A model generated the notes under the pieces. That model saw only the letters and a program-made list of their open reading frames with translations, was not told the DNA's origin and did no database searches. The position numbers and the translations under genes are program-made. Of a stretch of DNA of 63,952 nucleotides, positions 56,001 to 63,952 are shown one piece after another (the stretch's first letter is position 1; the number at the start of each line of letters is the position of its first letter). This stretch comes from Bodo saltans (Eukaryota; Euglenozoa; Kinetoplastea; Eubodonida; Bodonidae): NCBI GenBank assembly GCA_001460835.1, contig CYKH01001973.1, positions 1 to 63,952 on the forward strand, in the 5' to 3' direction.

Positions 56001-57149
56001 GAGAAGTTAGAGGAAGATCGAAAGGAATCCCAGCGACAAATCCTTGAGCTCACCGAAAAACTAGAAACCATTTCCGATGAGCTCCAACAGCATCAGCAGA
56101 ACAGAGAAGTTCTCACCGCTCGACTCAAGGAAGCAGAGGCGGAGAAGTCCACCATTGTACGCATGCGAATGGAGGATCAAGCTCGCGTCGCCGACCTTGA
56201 AAAGCAACTGCACCGCCAGCAAACGCTCAGTAACGATATTTCCCGTAAGCTGGACATGGCGGTCAACCGCCATCATCACATCGCAGCGGAGATGTCTCAT
56301 CATGCTCTCCAGGGCGAAGTGTTGCAAAAGAAGCTCGTGCGTTCCAACGGTGAAGAAGCGCGCAAACGAATTGGTCAACTCATTCGAGGCGTCGACCAGC
56401 ATCGCGTGTTCTTAGCGAACTCCAACTTCGCAGCGAATTACCCCCCTATCGCTAGCGGTCCAGTGTCGCTTGGTCCGTCACAACTAGGCAACGCTTCGGC
56501 GTTGTTGGAGCACATGCAACGCAGCAACAAGATGGCCAGCTTGCGCTTTGAGGTGAGTCAGCAGATACGACAAAATGTTCACCGCGCAGGTGAATATGAA
56601 CTCTTATCGGCTCGGGGAGTCTCTGAAGCGACGAGTGCCGCAGCAGGAGCAGGTACAACAGCGTCGTCTCCTCCACAGTACACCAAGGCACACCGAGACC
56701 CCAACAGTGCAGCAGTTGGGGCCGTTGGTCCACGTGCTCCACCACCGCCCCAGCAACTCAATCATTTGCGCCAGGTCGAAGCAGCGACATCGCAAGCCCC
56801 AGGCTCTGCTCGAAGGGCGAACAATGCCAACCCCACAGCGCCAGGAGGAAACGGAGTGGGAGGCCCAACAAGCGGCAAACAACCTCCTTCAAGGTCCGCG
56901 GGAGTGCCACCATTGTCACAGATTAAGTTCACTCACCACATGGGGCCGAGATCCGTTTCCCCGAACCCCACTCGTTCCACCCCCGCCCCCGCCCCTCCTC
57001 AGACAATTCATCAAGTTCCCACATCAGCCCAACCATCATCATCATCATCACTGGCACCGCAGCCAGAGCTTGTCACAGCAGCAATGGCGGCTCGGCCTGT
57101 CATCCCGAAGTTGACGTTCAAGAAGGCTGCTGCTGCTGCAGCACGATGA
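53007..57149 (+). CDS. N-terminal-motor kinesin with long coiled coil
   Basis: The product is 1380 residues. The motor domain spans about residues 55-490: FIRVRPPRS, P-loop GQTGSGKT (188-195), switch I NPVSSRSH (349-356) and switch II DLAGSE (381-386), then NLDEAIAINKSLSVL. These show an ATP-driven microtubule motor. Inserts rich in Thr, Ser and Asn interrupt the motor near residues 80-145 and 205-255. The usual RDSKLTRLLQ...LGGN segment is replaced by IRESILTLYLAPVLTNSYF (about 427-446). Coiled coil runs from about 490 to 1130, broken by a nine-Gln run and Ser-rich stretches; the tail is Pro/Ser/Ala-rich and basic. The class is not assigned and it may be kinetoplastid-specific. Frame is open from TTG 52986, but ATG 53007 follows the acceptor. 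Confidence 0.93.
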   Translation: MVGTPSEQPSPRLRTNNNGTTPPVSARGLNSARSRPLASARGARSAPATPRPTNDLVQVFIRVRPPRSTEETIQYSVDRLLAPTPRGGVQSNNTSELGFPPCTPRTAHLQQYQQQMTSNGAVSLTVVGPSTDSSANGVDEQRKYEFQDVFEHFSNGSNHESHEAVSSVIPNVVDQLRCGYNAAILCYGQTGSGKTFTMQQMTTALTEAVFGPPAAAVTVLEPVIAMAHSGSSTTDGRGVSPIAIPSSVSSNAATATPLVDMTRDIVEMSYIQIYGNRSYDLLLSNTNGRGAVSRNGPNNNNADPWGEPLPKPRGVLVSEPYVLIQNVADFQSKVRDAQSRRVTSQHALNPVSSRSHSLLSLRISKCVNGTPVQTVKVTLVDLAGSERVKKSGVVGENLDEAIAINKSLSVLHQVIKGAADPDTSGVLPIRESILTLYLAPVLTNSYFFLIATISLEASNYSETKSTLDFATTAKKCVITRTRSMQVADRFRTNRAQEAIELQLQQEIETLRQRVELLQAELELEKQQKLSRAATSINLHRRSSQAGASDLQQQFIADHVHHLEAQFATLQNLLRDREAEKYMLMSRKGLVEDIRKELEQRQNEREEARAELTRLIPVMQQQQQQQQQLHLEKSSSSSSLVHTPRHQGASPRAKSDPATTTTTTTTLQPEALSVAIDKVLESFMWLEEEYQRALEINERSERSLGTLRNEHRETEETVLLLRKRVFALEAERSQAETLVADQNLRLRELAQKYDKLEFQYYREKQERTTNEDCNVLHQVANIRHAELEKVRAAFEDQRSLMDVMHSRLSEVERQLESSEVTRMKLVEENKARVASMCLAWTLFTPQQRGRYLSSEPSSGSYTIGPSLLGSPMNASQFNSSAAAAGTAATNLTGGVFQGYDNIQLKATVRDLQKQLQDAESQLEHRGYRIEDLEEEVKILQERIRSREDEYMTLVKLDGQHVEQNEEMQNQISDLFTYIDAHNARQESLEARWRESQMEIEKLEEDRKESQRQILELTEKLETISDELQQHQQNREVLTARLKEAEAEKSTIVRMRMEDQARVADLEKQLHRQQTLSNDISRKLDMAVNRHHHIAAEMSHHALQGEVLQKKLVRSNGEEARKRIGQLIRGVDQHRVFLANSNFAANYPPIASGPVSLGPSQLGNASALLEHMQRSNKMASLRFEVSQQIRQNVHRAGEYELLSARGVSEATSAAAGAGTTASSPPQYTKAHRDPNSAAVGAVGPRAPPPPQQLNHLRQVEAATSQAPGSARRANNANPTAPGGNGVGGPTSGKQPPSRSAGVPPLSQIKFTHHMGPRSVSPNPTRSTPAPAPPQTIHQVPTSAQPSSSSSLAPQPELVTAAMAARPVIPKLTFKKAAAAAAR
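54861..54887 (+). repeat. CAG repeat encoding nine Gln in the kinesin
   Basis: Seven CAG, one CAA and one CAG codon in frame, directly after an ATG codon, within the coiled-coil region. Confidence 0.9.
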
Positions 57150-57524
57150 TGCATCGGAGATGTGGGAACATGCCCTATTGAGTGTTCTTCCTTCAGATGA
57201 GCACCTCCATTCTTTCTTTCTCTGTGAAAAGATCCAAGCAAACAAAGCATTTGTTGTCCCCGAGTGATCCCATTCTTGGGAGCTTGCAAAACATTTTATG
57301 TTTCTTTTTTTATATATTTTGTGTGTTGTGCTGCGTGAACGTGTACGGTGTGCATCCCCCCTCTTCGCTTTTTTTGCCACTTGCGTCATTACAACTATCT
57401 GTGCACTTTGCGCGAAATCATTACGGACACAGAGATGGTTGAACACACTCGATCTCAGATTTAGTATTTGTTCTGACTACTACGCTGTTGTTTCTTAGAA
57501 AGGGGAGAGAGAAAGAAAAAACAT
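57150..57524 (+). other. Intergenic region before the nucleotide-sugar transporter
   Basis: Non-coding. A T-rich run with TATATATT lies near 57300-57316, and GCTGTTGTTTCTTAG gives AG at 57497-57498, 27 bases before ATG 57525. Confidence 0.6.
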
Positions 57525-58637
57525 ATGCCAACGCTGAATGCTGTCAGCTCAGTCTTTTGTGGATGCCAAGTCAATGTGTGGGCCCTTGAGGTTCTTCTCA
57601 CAGAAAATGCTGGCATTGGGTATGGGCTCACCTTTCTTCAGTTTATCAGTGTATCACTGCTATCATTTCCGTTGGTGTTCTCGGTTCGGCACAGGCAGTT
57701 CCGGCCTCGACAGCTTGACAACACATTATCCATTGTGATTTGTATTCTTTTCTTCCTCTCGTCCACGCTCAACAACGCAGTGTTTCAGTACAACCTGCCG
57801 ATACCTGTGCACACCACATTCCGATCGTCTTCCTTGGTGATCAACATGGTCCTTGGGGCGATTGTATTTCGAAGAAGGTACTCCATCCAACAAGTGCTGT
57901 GCGCGCTTGCAATCACGTTGGGCGTGATTGTGCTCTTGCTGGAATCAGGCAAGCGAAGTATTGATGAGGCGGCAGCGACGGCGCTGGCAAACTCAACTAA
58001 CACTTATCAGAACGGTGATGGAGCGGTAGCAGTGGAGGATGCGGCAGCTGTTGCTGTACAAGCTGCTGCCGATGTGCAATGGCTTGGCGTAGGAATGCTA
58101 TCGTTAGCGATGGTATTCTCCACCCTAATGGGACTGTTGCAGGACAAAATGATGCGCCTTGCAAAAGATAAAGAAGTTGCACGCACCAGAATGATTGAAG
58201 CGGGGATAAGTGGTGGCCTTGCTCCGTCCGCTGTCTGGGCAGAGTCTGTCTTCTACAACCACGCGCTTTCCGCTCCTCTGTATTTCTTCGACGCGCAGCG
58301 CCTTCAGAATGAGTTGGAAGTTCTGAGTTCGTCTTCACACGTCATGGCGATGGTTGCGTTAAACTGCGCGACGCAGTATGTTTGCGTTGTGGGTGTGTAT
58401 CGACTGGTGCATCGCACATCTTCCTTCACGGTGAATTTGGTGCTGACACTACGCAAGTTTATGTCCATCTTGGTATCTGTGTTTTACTTTGGACATGCGT
58501 CGAAATTCGGCTGGATCGAATGGGCAGCGATTGTTTTAGTTGCTATCGCAGGATTGGCGTATCCCCTTGTGCCGAAGCCTTCCGACGAGAAAGGAGCTGT
58601 GGCCCTTGAAGTTGATCACAAATCAAAGAAAGAGTAG
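57525..58637 (+). CDS. UDP-sugar transporter, SLC35B4/UAA family
   Basis: The product is 370 residues with about ten hydrophobic helices, the size and topology of nucleotide-sugar transporters. The segments TFLQFISVSLLSFPLVF, PIPVHTTFRSSSLVINMVLG and VNLVLTLRKFMSILVSVFYF match the UAA (SLC35B) family; the FRSSSLVINM and LTLRKF motifs are characteristic, and SLC35B4/Yea4 (UDP-GlcNAc/UDP-xylose) is the closest subgroup I recognise. It would import a UDP-sugar into ER or Golgi lumen in exchange for UMP. The last five residues KSKKE fit the KxKxx COPI retrieval signal, pointing to the ER. A hydrophilic loop (about 148-185) is Ala-rich and longer than usual. The sugar cannot be assigned from sequence. 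Confidence 0.88.
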   Translation: MPTLNAVSSVFCGCQVNVWALEVLLTENAGIGYGLTFLQFISVSLLSFPLVFSVRHRQFRPRQLDNTLSIVICILFFLSSTLNNAVFQYNLPIPVHTTFRSSSLVINMVLGAIVFRRRYSIQQVLCALAITLGVIVLLLESGKRSIDEAAATALANSTNTYQNGDGAVAVEDAAAVAVQAAADVQWLGVGMLSLAMVFSTLMGLLQDKMMRLAKDKEVARTRMIEAGISGGLAPSAVWAESVFYNHALSAPLYFFDAQRLQNELEVLSSSSHVMAMVALNCATQYVCVVGVYRLVHRTSSFTVNLVLTLRKFMSILVSVFYFGHASKFGWIEWAAIVLVAIAGLAYPLVPKPSDEKGAVALEVDHKSKKE

Positions 58638-58799
58638 AGATAATCTCTCTCATGCAACGGTCGCATGCCACTTTTCGAGTAACATGGTTTTTTCCCCCTT
58701 CCATGTCATGCGTGCGAATCATGTCTTTGCAGCTCATTGCACTTTTTTTCACAAGAGAGAAAAATAGTTGTAAGGCACAAACAACAACCACTTTGATAG

Positions 58800-60266
58800 A
58801 TGCCTCTTGAGCGAGTCCTACGAGAATGCCAGCCCTTCCGCGACGATGCAGGAACACTAGTCTGTATTGGATGCCACTCGATGCTGGCGTTTCCCTCAGG
58901 AGCCCACAAAGTTCGATGCGGCCTGTGCAGCACCATTACAAGTGGCCTGCGTATTCGTTGCACCTCCTGCCGCGAACCCATGTCCATCAAGCTCGGTCGT
59001 CCGGTCGTGAAATGCCCTAGTTGCAAATATGAATTCACTCCTCAGGCAAAGCTGAAGATTGTCGTTAATGAAGATGCGGACAAGGAGACGCTCCCTCGCC
59101 TCATTCGAGCGAGAGTTCTGGTCGATCGATCCGTCAGTGCCAAAGTAAGAGATCTTCATTGCGATTTGGTCACCACGCAGCCGCTCCGAGAAACCGCGAT
59201 GCAGTGGGCGCAATTACTCACGGCGGATCTTTCTCGATGTGCCTACTACAACAAAGGAAAGCACCTCACTGCCTCCATGACGCCACGTGAATTGGAGCTA
59301 AAGGACCATTGCGAAATCGAAATTCGACAAAGCAATTCAAAGAATGTTCAAGGTCATGACTTTGCCACGTCTCAGTTCAGTGGTCCCACCAACTGTGCTC
59401 AATGTAAGGAGTTTATTTGGGGTATTTATCACCAAGGTAAGCGTTGTACCAAGTGCAAGATCCCTGTTCACCACAGATGTGCAGAAAAGGTGTTGTCCAC
59501 TTGTGAGAGCGATCTTCGCAATATGTTCGGTATCGTGAACATCAACGATGATGATGATGAAGGCGATGAGGCGCCAGTCCTTGGCGTGGTGATCGACGAA
59601 GAGGACAAACTCGCGTTTGCGTCGAGACTAGAGGAGGTGAAGGCACCGGAGTGCGACCCCAACTTCATGCAAGGCTTCAGCAAACTCAGCAACTTCTCCG
59701 ACGAAGAAATTCAACAAATGTGGCTGCAGTACGACAAAGACGAGTCAGGCTTTCTAGACGAGGAAGAAATCCGTGCACTGCTGGTGGATCTTGTCTCCGC
59801 TGGAGGAGCGCACGCAAACGACATGACTGACATGCGTGATCCCGTGGAGCGACTGATTGCTAGAATGGACACCAACGGGGATCATAGCATTCAGTGGGAG
59901 GAGTTCTGGAACTTTTTCAAGGCTCAACAAGACGCCAATTTCTTGACACACTACGACGGTATTGGCGAGTTGTCACTTGATAACATTTACCAAATCTGGC
60001 TCAACTACGATCAGGATGGAAGTGGTGTATTAGAAGTCGACGAGGTCCTTCGGCTGCTCAACGATCTGCTCGAGCAAGTCGACGCGACGGCCCTCGGTGC
60101 AGAAAAGGCGCGTGTTATGCGTGCAAACTACAAAGGAGCGTTTGAGTCGTTCTTAAGCGGAGCAGAGCAAGTCACTTGGGAGGCATTTTTCACTACCTTC
60201 GTTCCACTTCTACAGCAATCTCAGGTGCAAAAAGCAGCAGCAGCTAAATCGTTGCAGAAAGTATGA
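58800..60266 (+). CDS. LSD1-finger, C1-domain and EF-hand protein
   Basis: The product is 488 residues with three unlike modules. Residues 22-43 form an LSD1-type finger (CIGCHSMLAFPSGAHKVRC), and a second Cys set follows (C54, C57, C72, C75). Residues 186-235 match the C1 consensus exactly: H-x12-C-x2-C-x13-C-x2-C-x4-H-x2-C-x7-C, the fold that can bind diacylglycerol or act as a protein-binding finger. EF-hand loops are at D312 (DKDESGFLDEEE), D357 (DTNGDHSIQWEE) and D404 (DQDGSGVLEVDE). Between finger and C1 is a possible ubiquitin-like or binding segment (about 85-175). There is no kinase or other catalytic domain. A calcium- and membrane-responsive adaptor is the natural inference. Confidence 0.88.
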   Translation: MPLERVLRECQPFRDDAGTLVCIGCHSMLAFPSGAHKVRCGLCSTITSGLRIRCTSCREPMSIKLGRPVVKCPSCKYEFTPQAKLKIVVNEDADKETLPRLIRARVLVDRSVSAKVRDLHCDLVTTQPLRETAMQWAQLLTADLSRCAYYNKGKHLTASMTPRELELKDHCEIEIRQSNSKNVQGHDFATSQFSGPTNCAQCKEFIWGIYHQGKRCTKCKIPVHHRCAEKVLSTCESDLRNMFGIVNINDDDDEGDEAPVLGVVIDEEDKLAFASRLEEVKAPECDPNFMQGFSKLSNFSDEEIQQMWLQYDKDESGFLDEEEIRALLVDLVSAGGAHANDMTDMRDPVERLIARMDTNGDHSIQWEEFWNFFKAQQDANFLTHYDGIGELSLDNIYQIWLNYDQDGSGVLEVDEVLRLLNDLLEQVDATALGAEKARVMRANYKGAFESFLSGAEQVTWEAFFTTFVPLLQQSQVQKAAAAKSLQKV

Positions 60267-60692
60267 TGATGATGAAAGAAGAGAGAGAGAAAAAGAATTG
60301 AGGCTTAAGTTCAAATACCTCCTTCAGGTCTTTTTTTGTTCTTTTTGTGTATGTGAATATCATCACCGGAGATGGAGCTTTGAGTGCTCTCACAGCTTTG
60401 TAGGTGAGAGTGTGGTTGTCTCCAAGTTTTCTTGCTTGATCGAAGCGTGCCGTCCAACAACAACGCGTCATCGTCCCTATCGCTGTGTCTAGTTTGTACC
60501 TTTTTCCCCTGTTTCCTTCCTTTGATTTTCGAAATGGGTGTGAACTGTAACCAAAAGGCGCAGAATATTTCTTTTCCTCTCTCTCTAGATGACGTGGGAG
60601 CTCATTCTCGCAAGTGAATTTCACATTAAGGCGTTTTGTGTGTGTGATTTTCTATCAATCAGAAGGTGCGCGTACTCGCTCCCGACACAAAA
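60267..60692 (+). other. Intergenic region before UMP-CMP kinase
   Basis: Non-coding. A GA-rich stretch follows the stop (60268-60295), pyrimidine-rich stretches lie at 60500-60530 and 60568-60588, and TGTGTGTGATTTTCTATCAATCAG gives AG at 60661-60662, 31 bases before the ATG. Confidence 0.6.
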
Positions 60693-61274
60693 ATGGCTGC
60701 CCCCACTGTCTTCTTTGTCCTCGGTGGTCCTGGCTCCGGCAAAGGTACCAACTGCCAGCGCCTCGTCGAAGAGTTTGGGTTCTCCCATTTAAGCGCTGGT
60801 GACCTTCTTCGTGAAGAGGGCAAGAAAGACACTGAGCTTGGCCTCAAGATCACCGAGATCCTCAAGGCCGGGCAAATCGTCCCATCCGAGGTCACTGTGG
60901 CCCTGCTCACCAACGCCATCCGAGACGCCCCCAATCCAGCTGGGTTCCTTATTGACGGCTTCCCGCGCAAGGCAGACCAAGCTTTGATGTTTGAGGAGGG
61001 TGTTGCCAAGGCGAAGTCAATTCTCTACTTCGACTGCAGCGAGGAGACGATGGAAAACCGCCTGCTGGGCCGCGCCGCCGGTGCCGCTGCTCGTGACGAC
61101 GACAACATCGAAACCATTCGCCGCCGCTTCCGCGTGAATGTTGAGCAGTGCATGCCTGTTGTTGAGTCATACCGCAAGGACGGTCGATGCATCACTGTCG
61201 ATGCCAATGGTGACAAGGATGCCGTGTACGCCACCGTCAGGCAGCTGTTTATTGACATGGGGAAGAGCCAATGA
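60693..61274 (+). CDS. UMP-CMP kinase (adenylate kinase superfamily)
   Basis: The product is 193 residues, typical for eukaryotic UMP-CMP kinase. It transfers a phosphate from ATP to UMP or CMP in pyrimidine nucleotide synthesis. Visible are the P-loop GGPGSGKGT (11-19), HLSAGDLLREE, the GFLIDGFPRKADQ nucleoside-monophosphate site and the lid RDDDNIETIRRRF with the RxDDN pattern that separates UMP-CMP kinases from adenylate kinases. There is no N-terminal targeting signal when read from ATG 60693, so it is probably cytosolic. An upstream GTG in frame (60666) is ignored because ATG 60693 starts the conserved domain. Codon use leans to C/G endings. Confidence 0.93.
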   Translation: MAAPTVFFVLGGPGSGKGTNCQRLVEEFGFSHLSAGDLLREEGKKDTELGLKITEILKAGQIVPSEVTVALLTNAIRDAPNPAGFLIDGFPRKADQALMFEEGVAKAKSILYFDCSEETMENRLLGRAAGAAARDDDNIETIRRRFRVNVEQCMPVVESYRKDGRCITVDANGDKDAVYATVRQLFIDMGKSQ

Positions 61275-61766
61275 GGACTGCCCGTCAGGAAAAGCTTCTT
61301 TTTTATTATGTGCCCGTCAAGCGGTGAAGCGGTAAAACGAAAACGAAGGGGAAAGCGAAGGTGACCTCGCATAACCTCGTTTTGGATGACAAAAAAGCTT
61401 CTCAAGAAAACACAACTTCCAACCATTTATACACAGCCCTTTTTGATTGCAAAGAAAATGGGTGAGAAGATGCAACACGAGGAAAAAGTCGTACCACCAC
61501 CTCAACCAACAAACAACAAAAAGCATCAGGAATACCGCCTGACTCTGCATGAAGCCTTCTTGGCGACTTCAACGAGACACATCTTATTGAGATGTGGTGC
61601 TTACAAAAACAAAACGAATATCCAAGTTGCCATTTGATGGCTACAATTGCAGTTAGTTGGAAATAATTGCGTTAACCAAATAGTTCTGTATTTTGCTGCG
61701 CTATTCGCAGAATCGAATAAGGCCGATAGAAATTGAAGGATTTGATTCCAACACTGTTAAACGAGG
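61275..61766 (+). other. Intergenic region before the BTB gene
   Basis: Non-coding, 492 bases, A-rich with no strong pyrimidine tract near the next gene. TTCTGTATTTTGCTGCGCTATTCGCAG ends in AG at about 61710-61711 and is the best acceptor candidate. Confidence 0.5.
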
Positions 61767-63824
61767 ATGTCGGCACGATCACCTTCAGCCTCATCACACC
61801 AACGGCTAGGAAGCTCTGGGAGCCGTCTTAATCATCAAAACGTATCACACGGTGGCGGCGGTGGCATGGGCAGCAGTCACTCCGGCCCAAGTAGTGCAGG
61901 TAGCGCATCACCCGTACTACGTTTCAACGATCGACACACAGCAGACTTCACTGTTGTCTCAGAGAACCAAGAAATATACGTCCATCGATCGATCATGATG
62001 TCTCAGAGCCCGTTTCTCAGGCGCTTTCTCACAGACGACCCAACCTGTACTCGCATCAATGCAAACAATGCGAAGCACGCCGCAATGAAAGCCGTGCTCG
62101 GGGCTCTGTACATCATTCCGCTGGACCTTTCAAGCTACACACCAGAGCTGCGCGTTTCCATCGTGCAGCAAGCCCTGAAACTCCACGATAGCACGACCGC
62201 GCCGTCATCAAGAGCACCATCCGTGAACGCCTCCCCCTCCTCTGGTGGCGGGGATGCCCCACCACCCTTGCAACCATTTTCAGGTTGGGACTCGCATGCA
62301 GCCAATTTCGATATTGTTCTCTCTGCATGGGAAATCGGGTTGCACTTCCAACTTGCTCACGTTGCGCACTACGTCATGTCTCAGTTGTTGCTCCCGCTGC
62401 TAGACCGCCGCAACGTCGTACGTTGCCTGAAGGGTGCCTTGAAGCATCAACAGTCATCGCCCGATGCCCAAGCAGTGCTGGAGTGGTGCACGGACAACAA
62501 GCTGCTGCCTCCAGACCTTGACACACCAGAAACGATTGCCACATGGGAAACCCTTTGCAACAAATACCCATATCTCCGTGACATTGGGAACGCGTCTCAA
62601 ATTGGTGACGATGCACTTCTCAATGCATCATCAGCCGTTTCCGCACCATCTGTGGAAAGAGAGCGACCCGAGCACCATCACTTGCCTGCGGACTCGACGC
62701 CCTTCGCGAACTCGCCAGCTGCGTTTGGGAATGATCCTCATTTCCACAACAACAGTAGCAACAGCATCGGATATCAACACCAACAACAGCACCAACATCA
62801 TGCGTTGTTAACAAATGTGTATCGCCAATCGTCGTCTCATTCAACGACGCCGTACGTCACCGTGTTGCATTCCCGAAGCCCCTCAGCAGAAGATGTCACC
62901 AACGCACGCAACTACTTCCAACCAATGCACCACCAGCAAACCTCGGGTGCGGCATCGTTGAGCGCAACGCCTAGAGCACTACCACAGTCCAACAACGCCA
63001 TCCATTTCGATGACCTTTCAACCGCTCCGTTCGGAGTTCCATTTGTTGCTGGAAAGTCGTCGCGATCCGTGACCCCCCACCGCAGTGACGACACGATTGC
63101 TGGCGCCCACCAAGCAACTACTGAAGCTATGTCTCCGCAACGTCAGCAAATGATTTATTTGAGTGACAGAGCGCAAAGGCATATTCATGAGGAAGTCGCC
63201 GCACAACAACAAGCCGCAGCTGACGAAGCATTGATGGAGCAGCTTGCTCAAGAACGTGAGCTCCTGCACATTGAAGAAGCGGAGTTCCAGCAACAAAGTG
63301 AGCGGTGGAAAGCCGACATTGCTCACCTGAGCAGCCTCCTCGAGGACTTGGAAAAAGAGGACTTAGATGTTGTCGATGCATACGAGGAGCTGAATAAGGT
63401 GGAAGCTCAGCTCAAGGGAGCAGAGGCTCATCTGGAGGAGCTTCATCGATCCCGCGTTGAAACGGAAGAGGCCCTCAAGGAAAACGAAGAATATTTGAAG
63501 AACACAACTGGATACCTTCCTGCCGCGGCGGCCGCTGAGCGTGAGCTGTCCGCAAAACTTGATGAAATCACGATGTGGGCGAATCACCACATACCAGCAG
63601 GTGCCGTTTCCCCTGTTAACCCGGCGACTGGAGTGCAGCTGCGACAACTCCTTGCTGAATATGCTGCAACACTTCGCAAAGAGAAAGACGAAGCATTGCG
63701 AAGCCTGGAGAGTGAAGCTAGAATAGAGGATGCGCTAAGGCAGCACATTCACAGCGAACGAAGCAGTGCCATGCACCTGCAAAGCATGCTGGATGCCCAC
63801 GCTGCCAGTCTTGCCGAACGATAA
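61767..63824 (+). CDS. BTB/POZ-like protein with C-terminal coiled coil
   Basis: The product is 685 residues. After a Ser/Gly-rich start, residues about 55-135 resemble a BTB/POZ domain (TADFTVVSENQEIYVHRSIM, SQSPFLRRFL), the fold used for dimerisation and for binding Cullin-3 or other partners. A helical BACK-like segment follows at about 170-260. The middle (about 280-450) is Gln/His/Ser-rich and disordered. Residues about 460-685 are an Ala/Glu/Gln-rich coiled coil (LMEQLAQERELLHIEEAEFQ). There are no kelch or other substrate domains. An oligomerising scaffold is the plausible reading; a ubiquitin ligase adaptor is less certain because the BTB match is by eye. Confidence 0.72.
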   Translation: MSARSPSASSHQRLGSSGSRLNHQNVSHGGGGGMGSSHSGPSSAGSASPVLRFNDRHTADFTVVSENQEIYVHRSIMMSQSPFLRRFLTDDPTCTRINANNAKHAAMKAVLGALYIIPLDLSSYTPELRVSIVQQALKLHDSTTAPSSRAPSVNASPSSGGGDAPPPLQPFSGWDSHAANFDIVLSAWEIGLHFQLAHVAHYVMSQLLLPLLDRRNVVRCLKGALKHQQSSPDAQAVLEWCTDNKLLPPDLDTPETIATWETLCNKYPYLRDIGNASQIGDDALLNASSAVSAPSVERERPEHHHLPADSTPFANSPAAFGNDPHFHNNSSNSIGYQHQQQHQHHALLTNVYRQSSSHSTTPYVTVLHSRSPSAEDVTNARNYFQPMHHQQTSGAASLSATPRALPQSNNAIHFDDLSTAPFGVPFVAGKSSRSVTPHRSDDTIAGAHQATTEAMSPQRQQMIYLSDRAQRHIHEEVAAQQQAAADEALMEQLAQERELLHIEEAEFQQQSERWKADIAHLSSLLEDLEKEDLDVVDAYEELNKVEAQLKGAEAHLEELHRSRVETEEALKENEEYLKNTTGYLPAAAAAERELSAKLDEITMWANHHIPAGAVSPVNPATGVQLRQLLAEYAATLRKEKDEALRSLESEARIEDALRQHIHSERSSAMHLQSMLDAHAASLAER

Positions 63825-63952
63825 ATTGCATTTTGATGAGCTTAAAAAAGAAGCGGACAGATTCCATTCGATTTTCACTTATTTTGGGGCCTCTTTTTTT
63901 CTTCGTTTCCATCGTAGTGATTGCTGTGAGAGCAGACGGACAGATACTCGAC
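63825..63952 (+). other. 3' flank of the BTB gene, window end
   Basis: Non-coding 3' sequence with a T-rich tract at about 63891-63911, possibly the acceptor zone of the next gene outside the window. Confidence 0.4.

Overview
The window reads as nuclear DNA of a kinetoplastid protist, most likely a free-living bodonid such as Bodo saltans (inference from gene content; species not provable here). All 31 protein genes that can be supported lie on the + strand and none shows an intron. They are separated by short gaps holding pyrimidine-rich tracts followed by an AG, the layout expected for polycistronic transcription with spliced-leader trans-splicing. Several start codons were chosen because the longest open frame begins upstream of the predicted splice acceptor. 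No RNA gene, CRISPR, intact transposon or strand switch was seen.

Layout. 0-7.4 kb: two neighbouring CCCH zinc-finger genes (the first cut by the window edge) and a long coiled-coil protein. 7.7-15.1 kb: an Hsp110 chaperone, pyruvate dehydrogenase E1 alpha, a probable mitochondrial membrane protein, a basic unknown and ribosomal protein eL34, which is interrupted. 15.3-23.8 kb: a Ser-rich unknown, a Pumilio (PUF) RNA-binding protein and a large J-domain protein. 24.2-30.6 kb: a Rab2 GTPase with a missing switch II, a myristoylated calcium sensor and a giant non-canonical poly(A)-polymerase-like protein. 31.1-40.1 kb: a WDR60-type dynein-2 intermediate chain with a repeated, frameshifted N-terminus, a TraB-like mitochondrial protein, an acidic unknown, the Fe-S domain of the complex I 75 kDa subunit and the diphthamide co-chaperone DPH4. 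40.2-52.5 kb: an unknown, three tandem F-box/kelch genes, a Cys-rich surface-type protein and a repeat-rich mitochondrial protein. 53-63.8 kb: a kinesin, a nucleotide-sugar transporter, an LSD1-finger/C1/EF-hand protein, a UMP-CMP kinase and a BTB/coiled-coil protein.

The genes do not form a functional operon. Recurrent themes are post-transcriptional control (CCCH pair, PUF, poly(A)-polymerase-like protein), protein folding and turnover (Hsp110, two J-proteins, F-box/kelch set), the cilium and cytoskeleton (dynein-2, kinesin, coiled-coil proteins), mitochondrial energy metabolism, and calcium or lipid signalling.

The observations most worth a second look are: a 40-bp duplication flanking 15 A residues that breaks eL34; an exact 16-residue loss of switch II in Rab2; a ~132-bp coding repeat with a frameshift in the WDR60 gene; a diverged F-box/kelch triplication; and a protein combining LSD1-type, C1 and EF-hand modules. 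The first three could be assembly faults and need read-level checking before any biological reading. I did not find a clearly new multi-gene system.
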